Positions 51,801 to 60,427 are shown, counted from the stretch's first letter. The stretch is DNA of 64,000 bases from Streptomyces cellostaticus (GCF_023630175.1 NZ_JALLIN010000035.1:16486-80485); one strand, 5' to 3'. Notes: generated from the letters alone by a model not told the origin. Numbers and translations: made by a program.

Positions 51801-52465
51801 GCCTGCGCCCGCTGGACATCGTCGTACCCCCCGGCTCGATGCTCGCTCCCGAGCCGCCCGCCGCCGTCGTCGCGGGCAACGTGGAGACGTCCCAGGCCGT
51901 CACCGGAGCCCTCTACGCCGCGCTCGGCGTGCAGGCGGAGGGCTCCGGGACCATGAACAACGTCACCTTCGGCAACGAACGCCACCAGTACTACGAGACC
52001 GTCGCCTCCGGATCCGGTGCCGGCGACGGCTTCCCCGGCGCCGACGTCGTGCAGACCCACATGACCAACTCACGGCTCACCGACCCCGAGGTGCTGGAGT
52101 GGCGCCTGCCCGTCCGGCTGGAGGAGTTCGGCGTCCGGCGCGGCAGCGGCGGCTCGGGGCGCCGGCGCGGCGGCGACGGCGCCGTGCGCCGCATCCGCTT
52201 CCTGGAACCCATGACGGTCTCCACGCTCTCGCAGCACCGCCGCGTACCGCCGTACGGCATGGCGGGCGGTGAACCCGGCGCGCTCGGCGCCAACCGGGTG
52301 GAACGAGCCGACGGCACGGTCACCGATCTCGGCGGGAGCGGCTCGGCGGACGTGGGACCGGGCGACGTCCTGGTCGTCGAAACCCCTGGTGGCGGAGGCT
52401 ACGGCCGCCCGTCAACCGCACACGATCAAGCAGGAGAAGAAACGGATGATCTTCGGGCGTTCTGA
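48827..52465 (+). CDS. Fused hydantoinase A/B (single-chain 5-oxoprolinase type)
   Basis: 1212 aa. The N-terminal half (to about 675) is HyuA-like, with WVDRGGTFTDIVARRPDG, RMGTTVATNALLERKGERTLLVITRGFRD and GFDMGGTSTDVS (phosphate-binding loops). The C-terminal half from about 678 is HyuB-like, with VDPVLLEVFNNLFMSIAEQMGARLESTAQSVNIKERLDFSCALFD and VNDPYHGGTHLPDVTVITPVF. This HyuA-HyuB fusion is the form of eukaryotic-type 5-oxoprolinase (OPLAH, about 1290 aa), an ATP-dependent enzyme opening 5-oxoproline or hydantoin-like rings. It starts 24 bases after cvnC and its 3' end overlaps cvnD by 20 bases, so it is built into the conservon operon. Confidence 0.93.
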   Translation: MTGWQFWVDRGGTFTDIVARRPDGRLLTHKLLSDNPGRYADAAVAGVRELLDGSREPVDAVRMGTTVATNALLERKGERTLLVITRGFRDALRIAYQNRPAIFARHIRLPGPLYERVVEVDERIAADGTVLRAPDLGSLAGPLRQAYDDGIRAVAVVCLHSHLHPAHERAVGDLAARTGFPQVSLSSETSPLMKLVPRGDTAVVDAYLSPVLRRYVRHVADELRGVRLMFMQSNGGLTEAGQFRGKDAVLSGPAGGIVGMARMSQRAGFDRVIGFDMGGTSTDVSHFAGAYEHVFTSQIAGVRLRAPMLDIHTVAAGGGSVLHFDGSRYRVGPDSAGAAPGPACYRAGGPLTVTDANVMLGRVPAAHFPAVFGPHGDQPLDAAVVRDRFTALAHEIRERTGDDRTPEQVAEGYLRIAVANIANAVKRISVQKGHDVTRYALTTFGGAGGQHACRVADSLGIRTVLVPPMAGVLSALGIGLADTTAMREQSVEAPLEAAAMPGVRETAAALEHAARAELRAEDVPEDRIQVTRRAQLRYDGTDTTLTVELTGPGTMAHAFEERHRAMYSFTLDRPIVVEALSVEATGITAPPDLSALAPYEGHRAAPRTVRLHTGGAWHDVPLHRREALPPGETVTGPAIITEPGATTVVDDGWRAVAGDDGHLVMERAAITESSEADTKVDPVLLEVFNNLFMSIAEQMGARLESTAQSVNIKERLDFSCALFDPLGNLVANAPHIPVHLGSMGTSVKEVIRRRGTSMRPGDTYAVNDPYHGGTHLPDVTVITPVFDTEDATVTGSEPEILFYVASRGHHAEIGGIAPGSMPAHSRTIDEEGVLFDNWLLAQDGRFREEETRRLLTGAPHPSRNVRTNLADLRAQIAANRKGADEVRRMIEEFGLDVVQAYMRHVQDNAEEAVRRVIDALDDGEYAYETDSGAVIRVRVRVDRAERGATIDFTGTSAQLATNFNAPSSVVDAAVLYVFRTLVADEIPLNDGCLRPLDIVVPPGSMLAPEPPAAVVAGNVETSQAVTGALYAALGVQAEGSGTMNNVTFGNERHQYYETVASGSGAGDGFPGADVVQTHMTNSRLTDPEVLEWRLPVRLEEFGVRRGSGGSGRRRGGDGAVRRIRFLEPMTVSTLSQHRRVPPYGMAGGEPGALGANRVERADGTVTDLGGSGSADVGPGDVLVVETPGGGGYGRPSTAHDQAGEETDDLRAF

Positions 52466-53051
52466 ACGCGGCAAGCCCCCGGTCGAGCCCGTCACGCTCA
52501 AGATCCTGGTGGCCGGCGGCTTCGGCGTGGGCAAGACGACACTGGTCGGCGCGGTCAGCGAGATCAGACCGCTGCGCACCGAGGAACTGCTCACCGAGGC
52601 CGGGAGTCCGGTCGACGACACCAGGGGCGTGGAGGGGAAGCACACGACCACCGTGGCCATGGACTTCGGCCGTATCACCCTGCGCGAGGACCTCGTGCTC
52701 TACCTGTTCGGGACCCCCGGGCAGGAACGGTTCTGGTTCATGTGGGACGAACTGTCCGAGGGCGCGCTCGGTGCGGTGGTCCTGGCGGACACGCGTCGCC
52801 TGGAGGACTGCTTCGCCGCCGTCGACTACTTCGAGCGGCGCTCGATCCCCTTCGTCGTCGGCGTCAACTGCTTCGAGGGCGCGGCCCGGTATCCCGCGGA
52901 GTCCGTGCGGCAGGCGCTCGACCTGGACGCGGCGGTGCCGGTGGTGCTGTGCGACGCACGTGAACGGGAGTCGGTCAAGGAGGTGCTCATCGGCGTCGTC
53001 CAGCACTCGATGGAGTACGCGGCGGGCCGCCGCCGGGCCCTCGCCACCTGA
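52446..53051 (+). CDS. cvnD: Conservon GTPase CvnD
   Basis: 201 aa, MglA/Ras-like. P-loop GGFGVGKTT at about 24-32, switch region DTRGVEGKHTTTVAMDFG, Walker B/switch II LYLFGTPGQERFWFMWDELSEGALGAVVLADTRR, and VNCFEG where Ras has NKxD, as is usual for CvnD. The ATG lies inside the last 20 bases of the hydantoinase gene and follows AGGAGAAGAAACGG. It acts with CvnA, CvnB and CvnC at the membrane. Confidence 0.94.
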   Translation: MIFGRSERGKPPVEPVTLKILVAGGFGVGKTTLVGAVSEIRPLRTEELLTEAGSPVDDTRGVEGKHTTTVAMDFGRITLREDLVLYLFGTPGQERFWFMWDELSEGALGAVVLADTRRLEDCFAAVDYFERRSIPFVVGVNCFEGAARYPAESVRQALDLDAAVPVVLCDARERESVKEVLIGVVQHSMEYAAGRRRALAT

Positions 53052-53070
53052 CCCCCTCTCGTCCCGCGGC

Positions 53071-53106
53071 GCGGCCCGTACCTCCGCCGACAGAGGTACG
53101 GGCCGC
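53071..53106 (+). terminator. Stem-loop terminator after the conservon
   Basis: Perfect 14-bp stem GCGGCCCGTACCTC / GAGGTACGGGCCGC with an 8-base loop, 19 bases after the cvnD stop. The 294 bases that follow (53107-53400) hold no recognisable gene, RNA or repeat. Confidence 0.8.
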
Positions 53107-53400
53107 GGACCCCGGGGACACCCTGCGCGTGTGAGGGGTCCACGCGTCGTGCACACGCGCGTGCCGGCGCAGCCGTACCGCCTCCGGGGGCAGGCCGATG
53201 GGCAGCGAACAGACCGGTGGCGCGGTGCCGGACCGCGCCGCGCATGGACGGCGATGTCGGCTGACACCGGGAAGTGTTGACCGGCACCGGGAGGCCGTCA
53301 AGCTCACCGACGGCACCGTTGACGGCGCCCGCCCGGGCGGGCCTTCCAGGACCGCCCTCCCGCAGGTGGGGCTCCGAACGGCCCGGTCCGGCCGGGTGGT

Positions 53401-55050
53401 TCAGCCGAGCGGCTCCGCCGTCGCGCGGCCCGCCCGGGCCGGTGCCGGACCGTGGCCGCGCCGGATCTCCTGCCCGGGCAGTCCCGCGTGCGCGAGCACC
53501 CAGCTCGTCCCGGCCAGCGCCTTGGCGGCCCGCTTCACCGGCGCGAGATGGGCGGCTGCCTGCCGATGGTCGAACACGCTCCCGGGCCGGCACACCACGG
53601 TCGACAGGGACAGCGTGACCGGGCGGCCGCCCACCGACCAGCGGACGTCGAGCACGGCGGTGGCCAGCGGCTCCAGTGCCTCCTCCTCGGCCAGCACCAG
53701 GAAGTCGTCCCCGCCGATGTGGCCCACGCGCGCGTACCCCGCGGCGGCGGCCTGAAGAGTCCGGCCCACCGACCGGATCAGCTCGTCGCCCGCGGCGAAA
53801 CCCGCACCGTCGTTGACCTGCTTGAAATGATCGATGTCCAGCCAGCTGAGCGCGAACGCCCGCCCCTCGGCGATCCGCCGGTCCACCTCACCCGTGATCG
53901 CGTCCGAACCCGGCAGCCGGGTCAGCGGGTTCAGGCCGGCCGCCTCCTCCACCCGGGTCTCGGCCAGCGCCCGGACGAGGTCCGCGAGCCGTACCACCCC
54001 CACGCACCGGCCGCGGTGGTCGACGACGGCCACATCGTCCGAGGTGCGGTCGCTGCCGCCGATCGCCACGACGTCCAGCACCTCCCAGGCGGTGGCGTCC
54101 GCTCCGACCGCGCGCGGCGGGTCGCCCAGCTTGTGCGCGGGCCGGTCCGCGTACAGGGCGTGCCCGTACCGCCCCGACATCGACAGCAGGAAGCGCGACC
54201 GGTGCACCGAACGGACGGGCACCCCGGCCTGGTCCACGAGCAACACCCCGGAGACGTCCGGTGAACCGGTCAGCAGCGCCCGCACCTGCCCCGCCGAAGC
54301 GGTCACCGGCAGAACGGCGGCGGGCCGCACGAACTCCCGCACCGGTGGCCCCGTCCGGGGCGGGGCCGGGGCCCCGGGGGAGCGGGGCGGAACATAGACG
54401 TCCGTCGCCGGAATCCGGGCCGGCGGCGCGAACAGCTCGCCCTGGGCGAGCTGCGCACCGGCCGACAGCGCGGCCGCGCACTGCAGTTCCGTCTCCACGC
54501 CCTCCACCGCCACGAGGGCGCCCAGTTGCTCGCACAGCGTCCGCATCGCCAGTACGGCCGCCGGCCTCGCCAGCAGCGAGGCGTCGAGCTTGACCAGGTC
54601 GGGGGAGAGGTCGGTGAGCAGACGCAGGGGCATGTCCCCGTCCCCGATGCCGTCCGCGCTGATCCGGAACCCCTGCTCGCGCAGCGCGCCCACCGCCTCC
54701 AGCAGTGCCCGCTGCGGCACATGGGTGCAGGGCGGCACGATGTCGAGGGTCACCTCCCACGGCATCCGCCCCGCCGCGCGGACGGCGTCGTGCAGCCGCG
54801 CGAGACCGCCGAGGTCGGCGAGCGTGGCGGCGAACACGTTGAGGTGCAGCGGCAGCAGCGTCTCCTTGCGCGCCGCCGCGCGGAGTGCCAGCACGGCCAG
54901 CCTGCCGTCGAGTTCGGGGTCCCGGCGAGCCTCGGCCAGGACGTCACCGGCCTCCGGGCGGGCGAGTACCTCCAGTGCGGTGACCGCGCCGGTCCTCAGA
55001 CTGACCACCGGCTGGAAGGCGAAGCGGAGAGTGTCCGTCCAGGAGTGCAC
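53401..55050 (-). CDS. EAL-CBS-GGDEF protein with a degenerate EAL domain
   Basis: 549 aa. The EAL domain is at about 1-215: EVL at 27-29 replaces EAL, ADGIGDG at 132-138 replaces the DDFGTG metal loop, and D103 replaces the usual Glu in TES; N71, K154, E183 and E186 remain. A CBS-type pair follows (about 255-370: GVLLVDQAGVPVRSVHRSRFLLSMSGRYG, VVDHRGRCVGVVRLADLVRAL), then a GGDEF domain (about 385-520) with GGDDF at residues 446-450. The diguanylate cyclase may be active; the EAL part is probably a c-di-GMP or regulatory domain. No membrane helix. GTG start, no clear ribosome binding site. Confidence 0.9.
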   Translation of the reverse strand: MHSWTDTLRFAFQPVVSLRTGAVTALEVLARPEAGDVLAEARRDPELDGRLAVLALRAAARKETLLPLHLNVFAATLADLGGLARLHDAVRAAGRMPWEVTLDIVPPCTHVPQRALLEAVGALREQGFRISADGIGDGDMPLRLLTDLSPDLVKLDASLLARPAAVLAMRTLCEQLGALVAVEGVETELQCAAALSAGAQLAQGELFAPPARIPATDVYVPPRSPGAPAPPRTGPPVREFVRPAAVLPVTASAGQVRALLTGSPDVSGVLLVDQAGVPVRSVHRSRFLLSMSGRYGHALYADRPAHKLGDPPRAVGADATAWEVLDVVAIGGSDRTSDDVAVVDHRGRCVGVVRLADLVRALAETRVEEAAGLNPLTRLPGSDAITGEVDRRIAEGRAFALSWLDIDHFKQVNDGAGFAAGDELIRSVGRTLQAAAAGYARVGHIGGDDFLVLAEEEALEPLATAVLDVRWSVGGRPVTLSLSTVVCRPGSVFDHRQAAAHLAPVKRAAKALAGTSWVLAHAGLPGQEIRRGHGPAPARAGRATAEPLG

Positions 55051-55238
55051 GGGAGCATGATGGCGCCGCCGGAATGCGCCCAGGCGCAGTTCATGAGACG
55101 TTCACGCAGCATTCCCGGGTGATCACGGAGCGTGGAAGGCGCCGGTCGGGGCGCACCTGCGACACGCGGACCGGGAGCCCTCGTTCCACGTCGGCTCCCG
55201 GTTCGTCAGTGCCGGAACCAGCCCCTCCCCTGATCGGA

Positions 55239-55244
55239 TACAGT
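55239..55244 (+). promoter_or_regulatory. -10 element of a probable leaderless promoter (Nudix gene)
   Basis: TACAGT lies 6 bases before the GTG start with no ribosome binding site between them. Confidence 0.5.
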
Positions 55245-55250
55245 CCGCGC

Positions 55251-55787
55251 GTGTCCGAAAATCAGCATTCCATCGCCAACTCCGCACCCGGAGCCCACTG
55301 TTCCGCCTGCGGAGCGCCCTACGGCGAGGGCGTGACGGGCTGGCCGCGCACCTGCCCCTCCTGCGGCACCGTCGCCTACCGCAACCCGCTTCCGGTCGCC
55401 GTCGCACTCCAGCCCGTATACGACACCACCGGCACGGCCCTGGTCGTCATCACCCGGACCGTCGCCCCCGCGCGCGGAGGCACGGCACTGCCCGGCGGCT
55501 ACATCGACGACCGCGAGGACTGGAAGCAGGCCGTCGTGCGCGAACTCGCGGAGGAGACGGGCATCCACGCCGCCGCCCGAGACGTCCGTCTGGCGGACGC
55601 CATGAGCTCACCCGACGGACACCTGCTGCTGTTCGGACTCCTGCCCGAACGCCCGGCCGAAGGACTCCCACCGTCCAGCGCCACGGACGAGACCGAGGGC
55701 TGGCACCTGCTGCGCCGTCCCGAGGAACTCGCCTTCCCGCTGCACACCCTGGCGGTACGGGGCTGGTTCGAGGGCCGCTACATCTGA
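55251..55787 (+). CDS. Nudix hydrolase with N-terminal zinc ribbon
   Basis: 178 aa. The Nudix box is GGYIDDREDWKQAVVRELAEETGI, matching Gx5Ex7REUxEExGU. A Cys pair HCSACG and CPSCG near residues 17-43 forms a zinc ribbon, as in NudC-like or ADP-ribose-type Nudix proteins, followed by RNPLPVAVALQPVYD. The substrate is unknown. The start is inferred from the leaderless pattern; the longer frame upstream to 55074 has no site. Ends 9 bases from the convergent GH31 gene. Confidence 0.9.
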   Translation: MSENQHSIANSAPGAHCSACGAPYGEGVTGWPRTCPSCGTVAYRNPLPVAVALQPVYDTTGTALVVITRTVAPARGGTALPGGYIDDREDWKQAVVRELAEETGIHAAARDVRLADAMSSPDGHLLLFGLLPERPAEGLPPSSATDETEGWHLLRRPEELAFPLHTLAVRGWFEGRYI

Positions 55788-55796
55788 ACCACCCGC

Positions 55797-58151
55797 TCAG
55801 CCCAGTCCCCGCACCCGCACCGGGTGCGGCGGCTCCGCCACCCCGTCCTCCCGCTCCCGGGTCACCACCACCCGCCGGCCCTGCCGGCGGGCCGCGTACC
55901 GCTCGATCTCCGCTTCGTCCCAGCCGTCGCCCACGTCCCGGACGACCAGACCGCCCCCGGTCCACCCCCGCTCGGGCGCCCACACCTCCAGCTCCAGCCC
56001 GCCGTCCGCACCCCGGACGGGAAGGACCGCCCCCGCGCGCGCGAGCACCGGGATCCGCGACAGCGACGTGTCCAGGAAGACCTGCCCCGGACCCTCGAAC
56101 GCCTCCTCCGTGACCGTGTCGTACCAGCGGCCCCGCGGCAGCCGCACCGCACGCCGGCCGGTACCGGGGCCGAGCACCGGCACAACCAGCAACTGGTCCC
56201 CGAGCAGGAAGGCGTCCTCGCAGTCGCGCAGCGCGCGGTCCTCCGGCGCCCCCCACCACAACGGCCGCGCATAGGGCGCGCCGGTGCGCCGTGCCAGGTG
56301 CGCCAGCGTCACGAAGTACGGCAGCAGACGCCGGCGTTCCAGCAGCGCCGCGCGCGCGTGCTCCAGCACCTCGGCACCGAACTCCCAGGGCTCCCTGCGC
56401 CCCGCCCCCCGAGCCGCGTGCGTCCGGAACAACGGCAGGTACGCGCCGAGCTGGAACCAGCGCAGATACAGCTCCGGCGACGGACTGCCGTCGCAGCCGC
56501 CCACGTCCGGGCCCGAATAGGGCACTCCGCACAGCCCCAGCCCCAGCACCAGCGACAGCGAGGCCCGCAGCCCCGGCCAGCCCGTCGCCACATCCCCGGA
56601 CCAGGTGCCGCCGTAGCGCTGCATACCCGCCCAGCCGGACCGGGAGAGCAGGAACGGCCGTTCCCGTGGCGACAGCTCGCGCAGCGCCTCGTAGCCCGCC
56701 CCGGCCATGCACAGGGCGTACACGTTGTGGGCCTCGCGGTGGTCGCCGCCGCGGCCCTCGACGACGTGCCGGGCCGAACGCGGCAGTGTCGTCTCACCGA
56801 AGGCGCTCAACGACGTCGGCTCGTTCATGTCGTGCCGGAACCCCGCGAAGCCCTGCTCCAGCCGCTCCTCGTACAACCCGCCCCACCACTTGCGCACGCG
56901 CGCGTGCGTGAAGTCCGGGAAGACCGACTCGCCGGACCGGACCTCCCCCCGGACCGTGCGCCCCGCACCGTCCCGCACGAACGCGTCCAGAGCGGAGCCG
57001 CCGTCGTACACGGCGCCTCCCGGTACGGCCCTCACCGCCGGGTCGACGATCGACACCAGCCGGATCCCGTCCCGGCGCAGCTCCTCCGCGAGCACCGGCA
57101 GCTTGGGGAAGCGCTCCCGGTCGACGGTGAACACCTGATGGGCGTCGTGGTGGTCGGTGCCCAGGTGCACCGCGTCCAGCGGCAGACCGCGCTCCTGGTA
57201 TCCCGCGACGATCCGGCGCACCTCCTGCTCACCGCCGAAGCGCCGTGCGTGCTGGTGGCCGAGCGCCCAGGCGGGCGGCAGCGCGGGTGCCCCGGTCAGG
57301 GCGGCCCACATGAGCAGTACGCGCGCGGGCGTGCCCACCATCACCCAGCAGCGCAGCGGCCCCCCGTCCACCCGCAGCTCACAGCGCCCGGCCCGGTCGT
57401 GTCCGGACCCGGCCCCCTCCTCGCCCTCCCGCAGGCTCACCGTGCCGTCCCAGGTGGTGTCGTGGAACATCAGATGCGTCGCGGCGTCCGCGACCACCAA
57501 CTGCACCGGCATGGTCACGTACAGCGGATCGTCCCCCGGGCCGAACGCGCGGCCCGGATCGGTGTTCCACAGCCGGTAGGCGCCGTCCCGCAGCCGCGGG
57601 CCGCACGCGCGCCCGCCCAGACCGAAGAACCGGGCGTCCGCCGCCACCTCGGAGCGCTGCGTCCACCGCGCCGCGCCCCCGCCGGCCGGCTCCCACCACC
57701 GCGGCGGCAGCTCCCTTCGCAGCACCACGCCACCCGGAGTGCACACCTCCAGCGCCCCGTGCCGCGAGACGACGACCGTCACCCGCTCGGCCACCACCCG
57801 CCAGCCGCCGTCCTTGTCCGGTTCCAGCACGGCCCGCGGATCGGGCTCCGGGGCCGCGGCCAGCGCGTACGACGGCTCCGGACCCGCCCCGTCCCAGCCC
57901 CAGAACACGGCCCCGCCGGCCGTCACGGTGATCCGCAGCTCGGACCGGCTGAACCGGATCAGCCCACCCCCCGGCCCCGGCTCCGCACTCCGCACCCGCC
58001 CCGGGACCCGCGCGCGCTCCGCCCCGCGCGGGGGCAGCCCGGCGGCGTCGATCCGCCGCCTGCGCCACGCCGCCCGCACGGTACGCAACCTCTGAGCCGC
58101 CCGCCCCGAACCGCCAACACTCATCGAACGCACCAGGTCACGACCGTCCAT
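55797..58151 (-). CDS. Glycoside hydrolase family 31
   Basis: 784 aa from the ATG after CAGGGTGAGCAGC (a GTG 9 bases upstream is possible). The GH31 nucleophile region FRHDMNEPTSL places D441 as catalytic Asp; GTWSGDVATGWPGLRASLSLVLGLGLCGVPYSGPDVGG carries the acid/base Asp (WSGD) and the conserved GxPxxGxDVGG. A beta-rich N-terminal domain (about 50-250) and C-terminal beta domain frame the barrel. An alpha-glucosidase or alpha-xylosidase, cytoplasmic (no signal peptide). Exact sugar unknown. Gene alone on its strand. Confidence 0.93.
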   Translation of the reverse strand: MDGRDLVRSMSVGGSGRAAQRLRTVRAAWRRRRIDAAGLPPRGAERARVPGRVRSAEPGPGGGLIRFSRSELRITVTAGGAVFWGWDGAGPEPSYALAAAPEPDPRAVLEPDKDGGWRVVAERVTVVVSRHGALEVCTPGGVVLRRELPPRWWEPAGGGAARWTQRSEVAADARFFGLGGRACGPRLRDGAYRLWNTDPGRAFGPGDDPLYVTMPVQLVVADAATHLMFHDTTWDGTVSLREGEEGAGSGHDRAGRCELRVDGGPLRCWVMVGTPARVLLMWAALTGAPALPPAWALGHQHARRFGGEQEVRRIVAGYQERGLPLDAVHLGTDHHDAHQVFTVDRERFPKLPVLAEELRRDGIRLVSIVDPAVRAVPGGAVYDGGSALDAFVRDGAGRTVRGEVRSGESVFPDFTHARVRKWWGGLYEERLEQGFAGFRHDMNEPTSLSAFGETTLPRSARHVVEGRGGDHREAHNVYALCMAGAGYEALRELSPRERPFLLSRSGWAGMQRYGGTWSGDVATGWPGLRASLSLVLGLGLCGVPYSGPDVGGCDGSPSPELYLRWFQLGAYLPLFRTHAARGAGRREPWEFGAEVLEHARAALLERRRLLPYFVTLAHLARRTGAPYARPLWWGAPEDRALRDCEDAFLLGDQLLVVPVLGPGTGRRAVRLPRGRWYDTVTEEAFEGPGQVFLDTSLSRIPVLARAGAVLPVRGADGGLELEVWAPERGWTGGGLVVRDVGDGWDEAEIERYAARRQGRRVVVTREREDGVAEPPHPVRVRGLG

Positions 58152-58365
58152 GCTGCTCACCCTGCCACTGACCGCCGCACGCGCGGGTGTCGTTCAACTG
58201 CCGTTCACCCGTGCCCCGGCCACATCTTCACGACACGGACTATGTGGGGCCCGCCCTGGTGCGGAAGTCGATCACATGGCATCGTCCCTGTCAGCCGCGT
58301 CACGCGCACACCCCAGCCCGTGCGCGGACCGACGCCCACGACGCGCACAGCCCGGGAGCCGCCCC

Positions 58366-60333
58366 ATGTCGACAGCGAACCCCCAGCCGCTCTGGCAGCC
58401 CGATCCCGAGCGGATCGCCCGGGCACGCATCACCGAGTTCCAGGCATGGGCCGCGGAGCACCACGGCGCCCCCGCCCAGGGCGGCTACCCTGCACTGCAC
58501 CAGTGGTCCGTGGAGGAGCTGGACACCTTCTGGAAGGCCGTCACCGACTGGTTCGACGTCGGATTCTCGACCCCCTGCACGCGCGTGCTCGGCGACCGCT
58601 CCATGCCCGGCGCCGAGTGGTTCCCGGGCGCCACCCTCAACTACGCCGAGCACGCGCTGCGCGCCGCGGCCGCCCGCCCCGACGAGCCGGCCCTGCTGTA
58701 CGTCGACGAGACCCATGAACCGCGCCCCGTGACCTGGGCCGAGCTGCGCCGCCAGGTCGGCTCCCTCGCCGCCGGACTCCGAGCGCTCGGGGTACGCCCC
58801 GGTGACCGGGTCAGCGGGTACCTCCCGAACATCCCCGAGGCCGTGGTCGCCCTCCTGGCCACGGCCGCCGTGGGCGCCGTGTGGACCTCCTGCGCCCCCG
58901 ACTTCGGCGCCCGCAGCGTCCTCGACCGCTTCCAGCAGGTCGAACCCGTCGTCCTGTTCACCGTCGACGGCTACCGCTACGGCGGCAAGGAGCACGACCG
59001 CCGCGAGACCGTCGCCGAGCTGCGCCGGGAGCTGCCCACCCTGCGCGCCGTCGTCCACATCCCGCTGCTGGGCACCGAAGCACCCGGGGGCACCCTGGAG
59101 TGGTCGGAGCTGACGGCGGCCGACACCGCGCCCGTCTTCGAACAGGTCCCGTTCGCCCATCCGCTGTGGGTCCTGTACTCCTCGGGGACCACCGGCCTGC
59201 CCAAGGCCATCGTGCAGTCCCAGGGCGGCATCCTGGTGGAGCACCTCAAGCAGCTCGGCCTGCACTGCGACCTCGGCCCCGAGGACCGTTTCTTCTGGTA
59301 CACCTCCACCGGCTGGATGATGTGGAACTTCCTCGTCTCCGGCCTGCTCACGGGAACGACGATCGTCCTGTACGACGGCAGCCCCGGCTACCCGGACACC
59401 GGCGCCCAGTGGCGCGTCGCCGAACGCACCGGAGCCACCCTCTACGGCACCTCCGCCGCCTATGTGATGGCCTGCCGCAAGGCGGGCGTGCACCCCTCCC
59501 GCGACTTCGACCTCTCCCGCGTCCAGTGCGTCGCCACCACCGGCTCGCCACTGCCGCCGGACGGGTTCCGCTGGCTGCACGACGAGGTCCGCGACGACCT
59601 GTGGATCGCCTCCGTCAGCGGTGGCACGGACGTCTGCTCCTGCTTCGCCGGAGCCGTACCGACCCTGCCCGTGTACACCGGCGAACTCCAGGCGCCCGGC
59701 CTCGGCACGGACCTGCAGTCCTGGGACCCGAGCGGTGCGCCCCTCGTCGACGAGGTGGGCGAGCTGGTCGTCACCAATCCGATGCCGTCCATGCCGATCC
59801 ACTTCTGGAACGACCCCGACGGCAGCCGGTACCACGACAGCTACTTCGACACCTACCCGGGCGTCTGGCGGCACGGCGACTGGATCACCCTGACCTCGCG
59901 CGGATCGGTGATCATCCACGGCCGGTCCGACTCCACCCTCAACCGGCAGGGCGTACGCATGGGCTCGGCCGACATCTACGAAGTGGTCGAACGGCTGCCC
60001 GAGATCAAGGAGTCCCTCGTCATCGGCGTCGAGCAGCCCGACGGGGGGTACTGGATGCCGCTCTTCGTGCACCTGGCACCGGGCGCGGACCTCGACGAGA
60101 CGCTCCTGAACCGCATCAAGCGGGCCATCCGCGAACAGCTCTCGCCGCGCCACGTGCCCGACGAGGTCATCGCCGTCCCCGGTATCCCGCACACCCTGAC
60201 CGGCAAGCGCATCGAGGTCCCGGTCAAACGCCTCCTCCAGGGCACCCCTGTGGAGAAGGCCGTCAATCCCGGCTCCATCGACGACCTCACGCTGCTGGGC
60301 TTCTACGAGGAACTGGCCCGCAAGCGCGGCTGA
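58366..60333 (+). CDS. aacS: Acetoacetyl-CoA synthetase
   Basis: 655 aa, full length for the family. AMP-binding motif YSSGTTGLPKAIVQSQGG, and later DRFFWYTSTGWMMWNF, SVSGGTDVCSCFAG, GDWITLTSRGSVIIHGRSDSTLNRQGVRMGSADIYEV and the C-terminal TGKRIEVPVKRLLQG (catalytic Lys). It makes acetoacetyl-CoA from acetoacetate, CoA and ATP in the cytoplasm. The N-terminal QPLWQPDPERIARARITEFQAWA is a typical ACAS_N. The ATG follows GGGAG. In S. coelicolor the gene lies near ptsI, as here. Confidence 0.95.
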   Translation: MSTANPQPLWQPDPERIARARITEFQAWAAEHHGAPAQGGYPALHQWSVEELDTFWKAVTDWFDVGFSTPCTRVLGDRSMPGAEWFPGATLNYAEHALRAAAARPDEPALLYVDETHEPRPVTWAELRRQVGSLAAGLRALGVRPGDRVSGYLPNIPEAVVALLATAAVGAVWTSCAPDFGARSVLDRFQQVEPVVLFTVDGYRYGGKEHDRRETVAELRRELPTLRAVVHIPLLGTEAPGGTLEWSELTAADTAPVFEQVPFAHPLWVLYSSGTTGLPKAIVQSQGGILVEHLKQLGLHCDLGPEDRFFWYTSTGWMMWNFLVSGLLTGTTIVLYDGSPGYPDTGAQWRVAERTGATLYGTSAAYVMACRKAGVHPSRDFDLSRVQCVATTGSPLPPDGFRWLHDEVRDDLWIASVSGGTDVCSCFAGAVPTLPVYTGELQAPGLGTDLQSWDPSGAPLVDEVGELVVTNPMPSMPIHFWNDPDGSRYHDSYFDTYPGVWRHGDWITLTSRGSVIIHGRSDSTLNRQGVRMGSADIYEVVERLPEIKESLVIGVEQPDGGYWMPLFVHLAPGADLDETLLNRIKRAIREQLSPRHVPDEVIAVPGIPHTLTGKRIEVPVKRLLQGTPVEKAVNPGSIDDLTLLGFYEELARKRG

Positions 60334-60427
60334 TCCACCGACCCCCGGTCTGCGCGAGAGCCCGGCGCGAACGGCCTCGGACCCCGCCCCGTCACGGTGG
60401 CGCGGTCCGGGGCGGCGGACGCGCCAT

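Noticed and set aside
46967..52060. Very long open frame (about 1700 codons) on the minus strand across the conservon and hydantoinase genes
   Set aside because: High GC content leaves the antisense frame open. The plus-strand genes have clear domains, and the minus frame reads as Gly/Asp/Val-rich noise.
53198..53755. 185-codon plus-strand frame overlapping the EAL-GGDEF gene end
   Set aside because: Mostly antisense to the EAL-CBS-GGDEF gene; composition is shadow-like.
55824..58718. Long plus-strand open frame opposite the GH31 gene
   Set aside because: Pro/Arg/His-rich shadow of the glycosidase gene; the GH31 catalytic motifs are on the minus strand.
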